A stretch of DNA of 64,000 bases from Fennellomyces sp. T-0311 (GCA_025266875.1 JALLLT010000019.1:186001-250000); one strand, 5' to 3'; counted from the stretch's first letter, positions 12,006-24,306 are shown. Numbers and translations: made by a program. Notes: generated from the letters alone by a model not told the origin.

Positions 12006-12645
12006 ATGGCCCAAAAGTCTGAACAAGAATGGAGAGCAATCCTCTCCCCCGAGCAATTCCGAATCCTTCGCGAAAAGGGTAAAAGAGCAGAATCCTTATG
12101 GATACCGACATTTCGCTGAATGTTGCCATGGTAGGCACAGAGATTCCCAACACTGGTGAATACAACAAGCATTTTGGAAAAGGTAACCAGGCTGTGCAAA
12201 GGGTTGTGTAAAGCCGCCGCTCTCAACGGGCTTCCCTTTCTGTAGGTGTGTACCACTGCGCTGGCTGCAACGCTCCGTTGTATGTATCAGACACCAAGTT
12301 TGACAGCGGCTGCGGCTGGCCTGCATGTAAGTGAAAAGGCAATGCATTAGATAAAACTGGCGAGACGCTGACAAAATCATAATCGAACCGCAGTTTTTGA
12401 CGCGCTTCCAGGTAAGGCGGATCATGTGGATCGCGGACACGAATATGGATACTGATTTGCTGCCATCAACAGGCGCTGTTGGCAGACAACCCTGCTTCAT
12501 GAAGGGCTACGAGCGCACGGAGATCATCTGCAACGCTTGCGGTGGTCATTTGGGTCACGTATTTAAGGGCGAAGGCTTCGATGTGCCCACCGATGAAAGA
12601 CACTGCGTCAACAGCGTCAGCATCAAGTTCGATGAAAAGAAATAG
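12006..12645 (+). CDS. msrB: Peptide-methionine (R)-S-oxide reductase MsrB
   Basis: Five exons (12006-12078, 12135-12182, 12246-12326, 12394-12411, 12473-12645) give 130 aa with consistent phases. The enzyme reduces methionine-R-sulfoxide in oxidised proteins, with thioredoxin as the usual electron donor. Structural zinc is held by two CxxC pairs seen in [11 protein letters not shown] and [14 protein letters not shown]. The catalytic cysteine lies in [11 protein letters not shown]. Conserved [11 protein letters not shown] and SGCGWPAFFDALPG complete the fold. There is no obvious mitochondrial presequence, so a cytosolic enzyme is likely. A micro-exon of 18 bp encodes the FDALP segment. Confidence 0.95.
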
Positions 12646-12802
12646 ACTTCTCTCAAAATGTATATAAAGAATCGTTTTTTCATTGATTTACTACTGCAGC
12701 ACCACATCAAAGCTGATGGATTCTAAAGAACAGCTCTGCTTTGCGCATCTTGACGCGATAAAAAGTAAGGAAAAAAGCACAGACGGGAAAGGGGATTCTC
12801 TG

Positions 12803-13490
12803 CTAAATTAAGAGTAAGCAAGTAAGCATGCTTACTTTATATTGAATACCCTTTTTTGAGCTGCTTACAAGGGCTTCAAAACCCATTAGCTGGGAGGAAT
12901 TAGTTGAGAAATTGAGTGACCAGTGGGTGTTGGCTTTGACTTGATGACCAAACACTGTTGCATAAACCAGCCGGTACGGGTCACCAAGTTCGATGGATGA
13001 TCCTGAGGTAGGAGGAGGCGAACATTGATACGCAGTATACAAATGTTGTGGGAGATCAGCCGGGGGAAGGTTGGTTTCACGAAGCTTGGTACTTATGAAG
13101 GGTGCTAGGGCGTTTTGACTGGCTTGGTCCAGATTCTTGACGGTGGTGCGTGCGTCTTCAGACATTGGAAGAGAGCGATGTCATCTCTCACTGATTACCA
13201 TGGTTGGGGCATGCGTGGTTTACGTCAAATGTGCTTTTGGTTGTTCTTCGGCAAACTTGGATAATTCCTGCAAAAGGTTCATTACTGCTTCGGCAGTTGG
13301 AGGTTCTCGCATATCAGCAGGCTTCTGTGTAGGTGGTGCGCCATCTTCTGGTCACGCAAGCTCTTCAATGAACGAATCCATTTCATCTTCATCACCAAGT
13401 CGCTGTTACTCGTCAGCTTGAGCACCGGCGTATGGAAGACGTTGTGATATGGACAGCGATGAAGATTCCAGGAGTGGTTTGGCGGGGGTT
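12803..13490 (-). pseudogene. Decayed protein-coding sequence of unknown origin
   Basis: Reading the minus strand gives protein-like stretches in one frame broken by stops: LSISQRLPYAGAQADE, then DEDEMDSFIEELA, then MREPPTAEAVMNLLQEL. A 120-codon ORF (12803-13165) follows that starts MSEDARTTVKNLDQASQ. The amphipathic and Pro/Glu-rich composition looks coding, and at least three stops separate the pieces. Introns could explain some of the breaks, but I found no convincing donors. Its position beside a MITE and a LINE fragment suggests a transposon-derived or inactivated gene. No family is recognised. Confidence 0.35.
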
Positions 13491-14894
13491 TGTCCGCTGA
13501 TAGGATGGGTGCTCCGACAGCATTTACTTTTAACGTTAGTGCGACCGAAATTCACTTTTTTGTCTGGACAATCTCGACATATATTGTAATAAAGTCCGGG
13601 AACTTGTGACGGCGACAGGATCTAGAATGAGAGACCCTGCCATGTGAGCAAAGAAGAACTACTGTATAAATCAAGTATATGGAATATACCTTCGTTCCTA
13701 TCTGAAAAAGCTCGGTAGGCAGGCGCTCTATCGAGGAAAGATAGGTATAGAGCAATCGCTGAAGAATACAAAATAAAGAGTTAATGTACTAATCAAGAAC
13801 ACCGATACACGAATGCTGAATATCACTATCGAATTTACAACTGATAAGTTTTCATATACTAACAATGTCTCAAATGAACACCCACAGGAGGGCTCTCTTC
13901 TATCCTCTTCTGGGAAGAAAGGCTCTGTTTTATTTTTATCTGTCCACAAAACATTATATAGGGATACAAGTATGTGACGCAACTCACTACCAAGGGAACT
14001 ATTGTTGCGCATTGTGAATCCATGCGTGTGATGATGCAACTATGTGTTTCCCCATTTCCTATATGACATATTTATGTTCATGGATGAGCTACCCGTCGTC
14101 CGTTAAGACACAACAAGGCTTGACGACGACGTTGTTCTTGAAAACCAGCCCTTTTCGTAGAGCGGTCTCAAGCTCGAATTGTTCTTCAAAGAACAGTTGA
14201 AGAGTGACTCGAGGCCCTTCTCATTCAATGGAACCGTCAGTGTTACATGGATAAGACTGCGATGCAGAATTCAACAGTTTTTGTAGGTGTTCGGTACGGC
14301 TGCTCAAGTCAAAGAAGGTGCTGGGATATGCGGCTGGAGAGCCGCCAACCCGCCATACGTTCGATCTTAAAATTCTGGTGGTTTTGTGCGCATCTGTATC
14401 GTCAGGCGAGAGATATGATTACACTTTGGAATGCATCCGCCATTGGCGGTGTTTTTGGACTATCTTAGCATAAGATAGGCGAGGTAGGTTGATAGGCTTA
14501 TTTTTCCGTCCTGTCCCTTGGCCCAGTGTTGTGGTCAGTTCGGGGAGATCCTTCTTCGTAACGACTAACATTTTTTGTACATTTTATTAGTGCAAAAACA
14601 ATGTATGAAAGTCACCCGAATCTCTCTATTATCGGTGAAAGCAGAACACTGAAATTCCTACCAGTCTAGCAGCTACCAAAAAAACCACCGAAAGTGCGCA
14701 CATTTCACTGTTATCTTGATGGTTGGCGTTTGTAGGTGTCTTTTTGGCGGCTAGTTTTCCGTAGTGCTACCGTTACTTATACTCAATGTGATATAAGTAT
14801 CTCCAATATTAGTCATCGCTCCTGTGATCACTTCACGTCTACCCTGCTATTCATGAGATGTACTATGTTCTACTGCAAAATCTTTTACCCTTAT
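13491..14894. other. Gene-free AT-rich stretch
   Basis: Only short ORFs without splice-site or family support. Part of a small transposon-debris patch that runs to 15.4 kb. Confidence 0.4.
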
Positions 14895-15054
14895 TACAGT
14901 GGCCGCTTCATATAATGATATTTTCTGTAACAATAATACGATATAACGATACAAAGTTCGATGTATCAAAACGGTAATCATTGCCAAATCCCGTTTTGAA
15001 TAGCGATAAAGTTTGGGCTGCACCATGGTATCATGATATGAAGCGGCCACTGTA
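14895..15054. mobile_element. pogo/Tc1-type MITE, copy 1
   Basis: A 160-bp non-coding element has near-perfect terminal inverted repeats. The left end reads TACAGTGGCCGCTTCATAT and the right end is its reverse complement, with TA at both outer edges as expected of the TA target duplication of the Tc1/mariner/pogo superfamily. The interior is AT-rich with ATAACGATA-like motifs. A second copy with the same termini lies at 39901-40072. It has no coding capacity, so movement would need a transposase in trans. The pogo/Tigger link rests on the CAGTGG-type ends and TA duplication and is inference. Confidence 0.8.
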
Positions 15055-15086
15055 GTTCATTGCTGCACTGGGTATTGTCTAAACGT

Positions 15087-15433
15087 CCGATTTATGCACC
15101 GTCTGCCGTACACAGCCTGAAGACCTCAAACACTTCATTTTCAAGTGCCTAAAAAAGAAGTGTGTATGGTGTAAAATGTGCCCCGACCACCTCTCACTCA
15201 ATATCAATGACCAACTGATCCAATCCGCCATCTTTAAGTTACACCCTCCCCAGGATACACGCACTATCCCAAGTGATGCGATTGTGGATGCGATTCTACT
15301 CAGTCTCTGGCGAGCTCACTGGGCGTTGTTCTTCGACCAACAACCCTTCATTCCGTCCAAGATCATTGATCGTATCCACAAAAGCATGCAACGTAGGGTA
15401 GATGAACAGAATCTCCCTACCCTGCTTCAGTAA
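15087..15433 (+). mobile_element. LINE (non-LTR retrotransposon) 3' fragment, zinc-knuckle region
   Basis: One open frame reads LCTVCRTQPEDLKHFIFKC and continues through KMCPDHLSLNINDQL and LLSLWRAHWALFF to a TAA at 15431-15433. A CxxC...HxxxxC motif followed by a helix-rich tail with a conserved 'iLlsLWraHW' is characteristic of the zf-RVT segment that ends many fungal LINE reverse transcriptases. Upstream the frame is stopped immediately and the reverse transcriptase core is absent, so the copy is 5'-truncated and dead. It begins about 30 bp beyond the MITE. Confidence 0.7.
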
Positions 15434-15867
15434 GTAATTACCCCATATGTAACCTTCTTTCCACCGCTCAGTGCTGGCGTGGTGTGAGATAAAACGCGAC
15501 GTTTTATGCGCGCCTATATATACATACTACGCCAGTGCATTAGATTCGGTCAAGAGATGGCGAAGATACCAATAACGATATGTCATCTGTGGCTCTACTA
15601 AAAGGCGGCAAAATTGGTGTTCAACCTCCAGTTCCAGAAATTCTTCTTCATGGAATGATTACTAGGCCCTTGTTACCTTATATATTGGTTATACCGAAAG
15701 AGACATCACTGCTGGAACTAGATTTCGCTAGGGCGGAGCAACTCCTCTGCAAAACAGCACTCACGCATTCCTGTCATTGCTGCTGCAATGTTGGTTTCAC
15801 TGTGCGTAGTTTATACGATAGATATAATGGGAGATTACATACGCAATCTATGTAAGATAGTGTATTA
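15434..15867. other. Intergenic, downstream of the LINE remnant
   Basis: No supported feature. It may include the untranslated tail of the retrotransposon and the 3' flank of the minus-strand gene that ends at 15868. Confidence 0.4.
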
Positions 15868-17865
15868 TCATAATCGAGCCCTCAACGGTTCCAAACGAAA
15901 TTTGACTTCGCGCAACTTTGCGGTGGAAGGAACCCATTGTTCAAATAAGGCACGAAGCTTCTGGAGTTCTTGTCTAAGTATTTGATCTGAAAGAACAGCG
16001 GCATCATCACAAATGCCGCGCATAGCCCAAGGCAGGTAAAAGGGATTCTGACGGACTTTGGCCTGAAACTTGTCCAGCAAGACATCGGATACGCGACCAA
16101 AGGAAGAACTTTCAAACAGGTATTGAACGGCCAGGGTATACACATCACGTTCTTCGTAAATGGTGGAATGGCCACCCTCCCAAGAATACAAGTCACCGGC
16201 AAGCACTTCGCTGATATGCGTGAGTAGCCCGTGATCAGAGAGTCCGGCATTCCGCAATCGCAGGGCAAAGGTGACAAGGTTGATTAGAAAGTCGTCGTCG
16301 GAGTAAATATGTCCGTCGATGTAGACCGCGCGCAATATGTTGGGATGTGATGCGCTGGTCATGACGGCTGAGTAGAGCGGAACGACTTGGTCTTGCAATG
16401 ATCCTACTAGGACGGTTTTGATTCCGCTGCGTAAAAGGTAATTGAGCGATTGTCGATACTTTTGCGATATTTCCGAGTTCGAATCCATAAAGTGGAACAG
16501 TTCTCGAGCAGCATCTGCTTCAAAGTACTAGTAGCGTTCCTTTAGTAACAAACATGATGGCCCTCCTGCCTTGCTTACCTTGACAATAAGATTGCCTTTG
16601 AGCGATGGAAATGGACCTTGCGAGATACCTGCCATGGCCAATAAACAAATGGACTGTTTGCGCAGATTGATGTGTTCCTCTTCTAGTAGCTGATGGATCA
16701 TCATGGCAGATACTGGTGTGCCTTGAGAATGCGTTGTCCACATGATGACATCTGCGCTTTTCAAGGCATCCATCCAGCCCGGATGACCCAGCAAGTTCTT
16801 CAGCAATCGATCCACCCGTTCTTCCACTTTGCCCTCGCCTTCCAGTGGAATACTGGTGATGGCATGGTGCGGAATTACCAATCCATGGTTTTCCTGGAAA
16901 TAATGCCGGACGCCGGATACCATTTGTTCGCAGAACTTGATGGATGTCCCCGTAGGTTCACCAATCACGCTTCGCACCAACTACCTTACATGTTACTCGA
17001 ACTGGTTGTTTCCAAAAGGTGTAGAATTTACCTTTGTCGGAAACCAGCCGTGCACACCCACAATGACGAATTTCTTTCCAGCAATGTCTTCGGGGCGCGA
17101 GTGCATATCCTTGACGAATTGGGCGAACTTGGTATTGACATGCTGCGGAGAACTTTGGGCAAACATGGCATTGATGGCTTTCAAGGCCTTGTTGAGGAGC
17201 GATGTGGATGCTTGCGCAGTGGCAGGGGGAGGATAGAGCTGGGATTCGATGGTGGGTACGACAACGTTCTTTTTGTTGGATTTGGGCATTTGCGGTGGAG
17301 GAGGTAAGTCGCGGGTTTCTGTGGATGAACTCTTTTCGATAACAACGCTGTCTTGGTTATCTTGAGCGGCGGCGGTGGTTGAAGGCGTTTCGCTTGACCA
17401 AAAGAATGATCGCCAATACGGTCGATTTTCCGATGCTTCAGGTGCAGTTGGAGGCGGTTCATTGGTATTAGCTGGCTCACTTGGGGGCTCTTCCGTGGGT
17501 GGGTGCCCTTTGGTGGGTTGTTCTTCGGTGGTTGGCTTTAATGGCTCAGGTGTATTCGAATAGCCTAGCCAAGACCAAATACCCGCTGGCTCTTTCTTTG
17601 GCTTGCTGTTGCTGTCGTCACCGCCGCTGTCACCATTGTCACCGCCATTACCGTCGCCATGGCCATTGTGACCGGCTAGAGTCGAATCGGGCGCATCGTC
17701 GTTGGAATTCTGTGCTGCAACAGGCTGAGTAGTTGATGAACGCCAAAACCAGGATGACTTGCTGTCGATAGAGTTGGCTCGAGGTTTTTTTTCTGATGCA
17801 GCTAGAGTGGACAAGTCTTGATTGGACATTTTCCGTTTCAATGGAGCCTGTTCAATTAAAGACAT
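15868..17865 (-). CDS. Alpha/beta-hydrolase-like protein with long disordered N-terminus
   Basis: Three exons (17032-17865, 16579-16980, 15868-16527) join in phase 0 to give 631 aa. Residues 1 to about 240 are Ser/Pro/Asn/Gly-rich and disordered, with repeated W-containing motifs (SSWFWRSSTT, GIWSWLGYS, YWRSFFWSS). The folded part begins KKFVIVGVHGWFPTK, a hydrolase-type first strand and HGW loop. It continues to ADVIMWTTHSQGTP near residue 365, which resembles a nucleophile elbow with Thr in place of the first Gly (T-H-S-Q-G). Later segments (KTVLVGSLQDQVVPLYS, GGHSTIYEERD) fit the acid and histidine loops of a lipase/esterase fold. The substrate is unknown. Homologues of this kind occur across fungi as uncharacterised proteins; that statement is from memory. 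Confidence 0.85.
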
Positions 17866-18136
17866 TCGGTTTGTTTATAACCCAACTCCAACGTTTGTTG
17901 AAACTCGAAAAACGGCATGTGATCGATTAGTCAATCGAAATTTTGCCTCTTTTGAAACTGCCACTAAACTTTATAAACGTTGCCATGACATTCGTCAGGC
18001 CCAACCATTGCTGTGTGCAAGTGACAGCCAATTCTTATGCATACACGGTGTTTAGGAAAGAGTAAAAGATACCAAGAAGAAGTAGTATATACGATAGAGC
18101 CAGAGAGGAGAGAATTGAGGGGAAGCAAGAGCATTT

Positions 18137-19336
18137 TTACTCGTGTCTGTTTCGGTGCAACGATTCCTGTGTCACTTGAATTTCATCCAATTCTGGAGCA
18201 AGTTCGGCCAGCAGTTCATGTGCCTCTTTGTAGAACGCAGCCTGAGCAGCGACGAGGTCGGCCAAGTCACGGAAAGGTTCAGGCTACACACATTCTTTTT
18301 AGTTTCCATAGAGACACACACATACACATACACGCCTTTATTTTCACTTACGTTTTCCAGAGCAGCCTTCATCAAACTGGTAGCCTCCTCCACGGCTGCC
18401 ACAAACTGATCCTCGGCCTGTTCCACCTCCAATCTGGCCGCATCTTGTCTATCGGGACGAGCAGCACGATATCTACCCTTGCAAGCGTCCAAGCTCAATC
18501 TGACGGACTGAACGTTGCGTCTGGCCTTCATTGCCTGCTCAATAGCGGTATTCAACGTAGTTTGCATGGGCTGATTGAACTTTTGAACGATGGTTTGGTC
18601 CATATTGACGCGCGCATCACCCACTTTCTCAGAAACAGTGGCGACCTTGAACAAGGCGGTGCCCAGTGCATCTTCCAATCCAACCGTCTGACTAGCTTGG
18701 GCAGATACGCGAGCCAGTGCGTGCGATAGCGTTTTTGGATGCTGATGTTGTTTATCCACTTGTTGCTGCTCGGCCAATGCTCGTTCGGCAGGTGATAGAG
18801 CAAGGTTTTGGAACTGCGTCGTGAAGCTGTTGGAAATACCAGCTAGTGATTCTTGAAGTTGGACGGGATAATCGTATGAAGGATTGCTGTACGTGCGCGA
18901 CACCTTTAACAAGTTGACATGCACGAGTCGAAGTGCATCCACTTTCTAAAGATGATGTTTTAATACCCTGGCTTTCCTTGGTCATTACTGAAGTTTGTAC
19001 CTTTTCCAACTCCTTATATTCCGATGGCAATTCTGTAATGTCCTCGGCAGTACCCAAGCGTTCTTGGGCATACTATGAGTTTTTTTAGTGGTGCATTTTG
19101 GGTGGGTGAGGGGAGAAAAGAGAGAGAGAGAAAGAGAAACTTACTTGTCTGACTTGACCGATACCTTTGCCAAGTCTTTGAGCAAAAGGATTAAACTTGC
19201 TGCTCAGATTGGCAAAACCATCCAGAGTGTTGTTCAAAAGAACATTGGGGTTTATTCCTTGGCTGCTGGAACCGGTGCCTGGAGCAGGCTGTGGCTCGGC
19301 ATCAAGCACTTTAATGTTATCGCTTGGTTGGTCCAT
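18137..19336 (-). CDS. GVP36: BAR-domain protein, Gvp36-like
   Basis: Four exons (19145-19336, 19001-19072, 18352-18945, 18137-18283) encode 334 aa, all joined in phase 0. After a short N-terminal tail come NPFAQRLGKGIGQVRQ and the hallmark YAQERLGTAEDITELPSEYK, then KVDALRLVHVNLLKVSRTYS. This is the amphipathic N-terminus and first BAR helix of the yeast Gvp36 family. Long charged helices follow (RNVQSVRLSLDACKGRYRAA, RLEVEQAEDQFVAAVEEAT), with a final helix ending DEIQVTQESLHRNRHE. Such proteins bind curved membranes in Golgi traffic and endocytosis. The gene is divergent from the Tul1-like ligase, about 500 bp away. The family call is confident; the exact orthology is slightly less so. Confidence 0.88.
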
Positions 19337-19839
19337 GTTAAAGGCTGGAAAAAGTACAGGTTCGCGTCCGTGAAAATAGAATCGGCGATTCTCATTCCCA
19401 GCGCATTATCATTTCTCCGATGTGTAATCTGCTCATTGCCGAGCGCCTTGGCGCAAGAGGTTAGGCGGTCTTTTCGACAGCGCATGCCATTGTGATTGTT
19501 GCCAGCACAGGGTTTCCCCAGGCAACCGAGCCATCGAGCGGGCAAACGAGAGAGACAAAACGTCCTTTCCGAGTTGCAGTTATTTGTTCGGCTCTATTCG
19601 ACATATTTGGCAGTTTTGTTGGGCAGAGCCGCCCATGGGAAAAATAATAAGAGGCCGCTTGGTGCTTATCAGGGATCTACGCTCGTTGTATAACATGATA
19701 CAAAGAACGAGTGGGAGCGTGGCAATTGTATATATTTTCATGCTAATAATGCTGCGTAAAAAAGCTGGGATTCAATCGTGCGTAAACGGATGAGCTGTAG
19801 CCATTTGAACACTTTCTTTTTTTTTTACTGTAATACATA
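19337..19839. promoter_or_regulatory. Shared divergent promoter region (GVP36-like / TUL1-like)
   Basis: About 500 bp separate two divergently read genes and contain no coding signal. It must carry both promoters. No specific binding site was identified, and a T-rich tract lies just before the plus-strand start. Confidence 0.35.
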
Positions 19840-22484
19840 ATGGAGTCGCCTGAAAATGTCCAACTATTACAACGGCAGGCAATGAATCGATCCAGTTTCT
19901 ACATGCTCCTCTTTCTATTCTCTCTACTCTTTCTCAATTTCTCTGAAGATGAAGCAACACGACGAGGTCGACCGACCGTTGACGATTTATTAGAATCGTC
20001 TCAATTGGAAAAAGAAATATTAACAAACGCCACTTTTGGTTCCAATGTCTCTCATGTAAGTTTTCTGGTCCTGTTGGCATAATAAAAAATAGCTGATAAT
20101 GTTGCAAGCCGTTACCAAGCGACCTCAAAAGCCAAGTTGAACAGTTGAACGGAAACAAACCAAATTCGCATTACTATCATAATATTACCGGTGTATTTAG
20201 GGGTAAAATGGATACACACACGCATATACTTGGTGATGTATTAATTCGAATTGCGCAGGAACATGGCAAAGTGAGAATGTAACGGTGCCAGACACAGATA
20301 CTTCGAATAGGACATTGGAAGATGATGCGCGTGGAACATTTAAAGTGGAAGATGGTGGATCGTTTACATTCAACGTAAAGTCCGTACCGACGAGCGATGA
20401 AAGTATCAATTATCTCGAGGTAACCATTATTTTCTTTGTATGTACAAGTGTGTTCACAACATAAGCACAGGGGCATATCCGTTTCAAAGATGCAGAAAAG
20501 TCAAATTACGGCGCCTTGCTGCTGGCAGAAGGCGTTCACTTCCTGAGTAACGGCAGCATATACATTCTCGGCGTTCCAGATGGGTGCGTCAAAGATTATC
20601 GCCCCACGAAACATCCGACTGATGCGTTATGATCTAGAGCCAGTTTTCATTTGGAAGATTTACTCCACATGTTGCCAAACAACCAATCCATGACCCAGAT
20701 ACAATCGTTGTTGGTGGAGCAAGTGGATAAACGTATTGAAGAGCTCCAAGAAATGGCGTCATGGGGTGATCAAATTTACGAAGATCATGGTTCGTTTTTT
20801 TTCTGTATTATCGATGCATTTACTGATAATCAAAATGTAAATTAGAGCCTCCAATGTCGGTCAATTTTGGTTGTTCGTTTCAAATCTATGCCAAATTGCA
20901 ACCAGTGCCTTCGGATATCAAACTGTTGCAACTGCTGGAGTATGAAAAAGGTAATGGGTAATTTTTATGCAACGCGCTGCCAGTGATTGAAACGGCAAGA
21001 AATTTCAGAGCTGGAAAATCCGCAAGGTATCAGCACCATCACTCCGCCGCCATTGAAAATGGCATCTATCCTCTACTCTCCCAATTGCGGTCTCAAACTT
21101 ACCATTGAAGATTCTTTGGGGGCCAAAATTGAACGGTTCTATAGCAAAGCCGTTTCGTACGCTTCCATGGCGAGTGTGTTGGCCATTGTGCAGATATTCG
21201 CCTTGATTCATCAAATGGAATATACCCCTACTCCTTCAGTAAGTTTCTATGGTTTTTTTTCTTTCATGTGACTAACGCATGTACAAAAAAAAAATAGAGC
21301 GTTTCGAATGTATCGTACTGGACAGTCGCTATGCAATCCATGATGGACGGATATCTCTGTTTATTGCACTTGACAACTGGTGTCGTGGTAGAAAACGTGT
21401 TTATGCCATTCGCAACGGCGGCGTTCTTCAGCTTCGTTCTTGTATCAGTTTTTGGTATGCGATATCTATTGCTTGTTTGGAGAATCCAAAGGCCAGAAAC
21501 TGCATCACGACCAGTACAAGCTACTTCACCAGAACCTATTTTACCAACGGCGAATCGACCTCAGCCGACACAACAGCCGTCAGATCCACGTCGGGATATC
21601 AGCGCATTATACTACCGGATGTGTAGGTCTTTTTTTTTTCTTTTACATGTTGATGGATACTGACAATGCCCCAATCAAGATGCACTGCTGTTGTTTGGAT
21701 TGTTCTTGTTTTATCAAACGGCTACGCGATCAGCATTCGTTCAAAGTGTCATTATTGGCACTCTTGGGTTCGGCTTTTATTCGTTCTGGATTCCGCAAAT
21801 TGTGCGAAACATCGTTCGCGGGTGTCGACGTCCTTTGAGTCGCCGATATGTACTTGGTATGAGTATGACTCGACTGGCCATTCCTCTATGTAAGTTGCCC
21901 TTTTGTATGTATGTGTGTGAGTATGTGTGTATAATTGAACAGATTAAAAAAAATGCAGATTTCTACGGTTGTCCGGATAATCTGGTTGCCAATGAACCGT
22001 CACCATGGATATGGGCGTTGGTGGGATACGTCGCGTTCCAAGTGTTCATTTTGTTCTTGCAGGATATCCTTGGGCCTCGATTCTTTGTTCCAGAAAAGGT
22101 AAACCCATAAAACGGTCTGACGTTTAAACTGATATGGTCTTAGTATCTTCCTCAAACATATAACTATCACCCACTGTTGCCTGCGGAGGATGAAGAAAAT
22201 GCATCCGAGGGAACCCAGGACAAACCCCGACGCGACTGTGCCATCTGTATGTTGCCCGTGGATACATCTTCCAGCGGACCGCCGGGACTGCACGTATTGG
22301 GAAGAGCGCAATACATGATGACACCATGTCAACATTTGTTCCACACGGATTGTTTGGAAAGGGTAAAGTTCTTTCTATATACATTTCAATATCAACGATT
22401 TTAACAAACGTTTTTATTTTTTATTAGTGGATGCGGATTAAACTGGAATGTCCAGTATGTCGCTCCTATCTTCCCGCATGTTAA
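19840..22484 (+). CDS. TUL1: Transmembrane RING E3 ubiquitin ligase, Tul1/Dsc1-like
   Basis: Twelve exons (19840-20055, 20109-20190, 20259-20419, 20471-20583, 20638-20789, 20846-20950, 21009-21238, 21298-21622, 21680-21889, 21959-22098, 22144-22362, 22428-22484) give 669 aa with every phase consistent. A signal-anchor (FYMLLFLFSLLFLNF) is followed by a large lumenal domain (GTWQSENVTVP, FGCSFQIYAKLQP) with N-glycosylation sequons. About six membrane helices follow, such as GFGFYSFWIPQIVRN and WIWALVGYVAFQVFILFL. The C-terminal cytosolic RING has CAICMLPVD, TPCQHLFHTDCLERW and CPVCRSYLPAC. This is the layout of yeast Tul1 and fission yeast Dsc1, the catalytic subunit of the Golgi Dsc complex that degrades membrane proteins or cleaves SREBP. 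Confidence 0.93.
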
Positions 22485-22505
22485 TAATAATAATAATAAT
22501 AATAA
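22482..22505. repeat. (AAT)n microsatellite
   Basis: About eight tandem AAT units begin at the TAA stop of the Tul1-like gene, so the stop codon itself is part of the repeat. Confidence 0.9.
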
Positions 22506-22974
22506 AGATCTTGTACATAAACGGATGGGAATTTTCTGGGGTCCCCACATGATTCGCGCCTTTAGGATTTTCGCTCAATGACGTCTGTGGACCGAGCACT
22601 AAGTAGAGTGGACTTTCTTGACTTTCCTAAAACAATTGGATCCCAAGAACCAATAGAAAATTTTCAATGCCGTGTGCATATAACGGGCCGTATGCACATG
22701 GAGAACAATGGGGTGGTGTGTATGCGCCACACAATAAATCCTAAACAAGCCGCATTTGAACACAAGGTTTATTTTTTTAAGAAAATAACCCATACATGGA
22801 CTATTAATGTATCGCTATCGGGGGCGTGTGAGAGACCAGAGAGAGGGGAGGAAGGAGTGGGGGGAAGGGGACACTGTACACACTCAGTCGAAAACCCCCC
22901 ACCCCTCTTTCTTCTTTCTTTTTTCTTCTTCTAGTGGCTGAACTTTTTTTTTGCTTCTTCCCTCACATTTATTA

Positions 22975-24306
22975 ATGGACTTTAATGGCTTGGACTTTAA
23001 CGACACGCATGACGTTTTCAAAACCAATTACGAGTTGACAAATGGAGATAATCACGACCATGTGGACTTTTTTTCGTTTGCCGAGGCTTCAACGGATTTT
23101 ACGCAAGCAGTAGAATACAATGTACCACAACTCACACCTGACGCTGGCAAATTTACGAGCAGTAGTGTATTGAGCGGAAGCAATCCCGAGTATATAATGT
23201 CACCGTTACAAATCTCCCATGGCAACACCTCCTTGAATCCGCGGGCTTATCCTCTGGACGGACTTGCAGGCGAAGAAGAGGTAGATATACAGATGCTTTC
23301 TGGGATGCGACGAGCGATATAACCGAAGCAAACATGATAGGAGTTTCTCAGCCCACTTGAATCACCCGCGATAGCACCCACCACCAATAGACACACCGAG
23401 ACGTTTTCACCACTGACGTCGCCCGCCCTCCATGCAGTACCTCCTCATATCACGCCCGAATCGGTATTGCAACAAAAGTTAGCATTAATCGAACGACAGC
23501 AGCATCAGCTACGTACGGTGCATCGACAACTCGAATCGCAAGAGTTCTTGGCACCCGCCACGCCCAGTTTATTGATGAAGCTGGGGCGTGGCGAAGGTCG
23601 ACCGATGGGACCCTCCTCCAGTCAAGTTGACAATATGGCATCGTTACCTGCGGCCATGCTGGAAGACGTGGCTGCTGCTGCTCCTCAGAAAAAAAAGCAA
23701 CCGGCATCGAAACGACGAAAGATAACAAAAGGTCAAGCATTCACATCACCGGGTTTGGTGCCTACGCCGCGCGCAGATCCCACCATAGCCGCACTCGTCT
23801 CACCCGCTGCGCTCAGACCCATCACTCCGGCCAGCCCACGCGCCTTGAAACCCTTGATATCACCGTCATTGCAGCCCAACGGAAAGCGGCTATCGGCCAT
23901 CGAAGAACAGGTGGCGGCGGCTGCGCTGGCCACCAAAAGCAATTATCAGAACATGCGCGAAGGAAAGGCCAAGAGCCTTGGTATCGACTTTAGCTCGAGC
24001 TTTCAATCGGGTGTCGAGAATCGTCGATCAGCACACAAGGCTGCGGAACAGAAACGACGAGATACGCTGAAGCAAAGCTTCGATTCGCTGAGAAAAGAAA
24101 TTGCCGACGCGCTGGTGGACGAGGAAGAGGACAGAGACAACAAGGAAAAAGAGGTCAAGCAGATGAGCAAAGTGGTGCTGATACAGCACTCGTACGAATA
24201 CATCCTACGGCTCAAAGCAGAGAATCGGCGCAAGGACGAAGCGCTGGACAAGCTCCGGGAAGAAGTTCGGTCACTCCAGAGCCAACTGGCGGAGAAAAAA
24301 GTATAG
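22975..24306 (+). CDS. Basic helix-loop-helix transcription factor
   Basis: Two exons (22975-23280 and 23341-24306) join in phase 0 across a 60-bp intron to give 423 aa. The intron was inferred because the frame is the same on both sides but carries stops between a GTAGAT donor and a GATAG acceptor. The start is the ATG of MDFNGLDFNDTHD; nothing better lies upstream. Residues 1-300 are low-complexity with many SP/TP motifs and a Lys-rich patch (KKKQPASKRRKITK) as a likely nuclear signal. The bHLH domain near residues 330-400 has the basic region RRSAHKAAEQKRRDTLKQSF and helix 2 KVVLIQHSYEYILRLKAEN, extended by a leucine-zipper-like coiled coil. His/Glu/Arg spacing in the basic region predicts E-box (CANNTG) binding. 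Targets are unknown. Confidence 0.9.
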
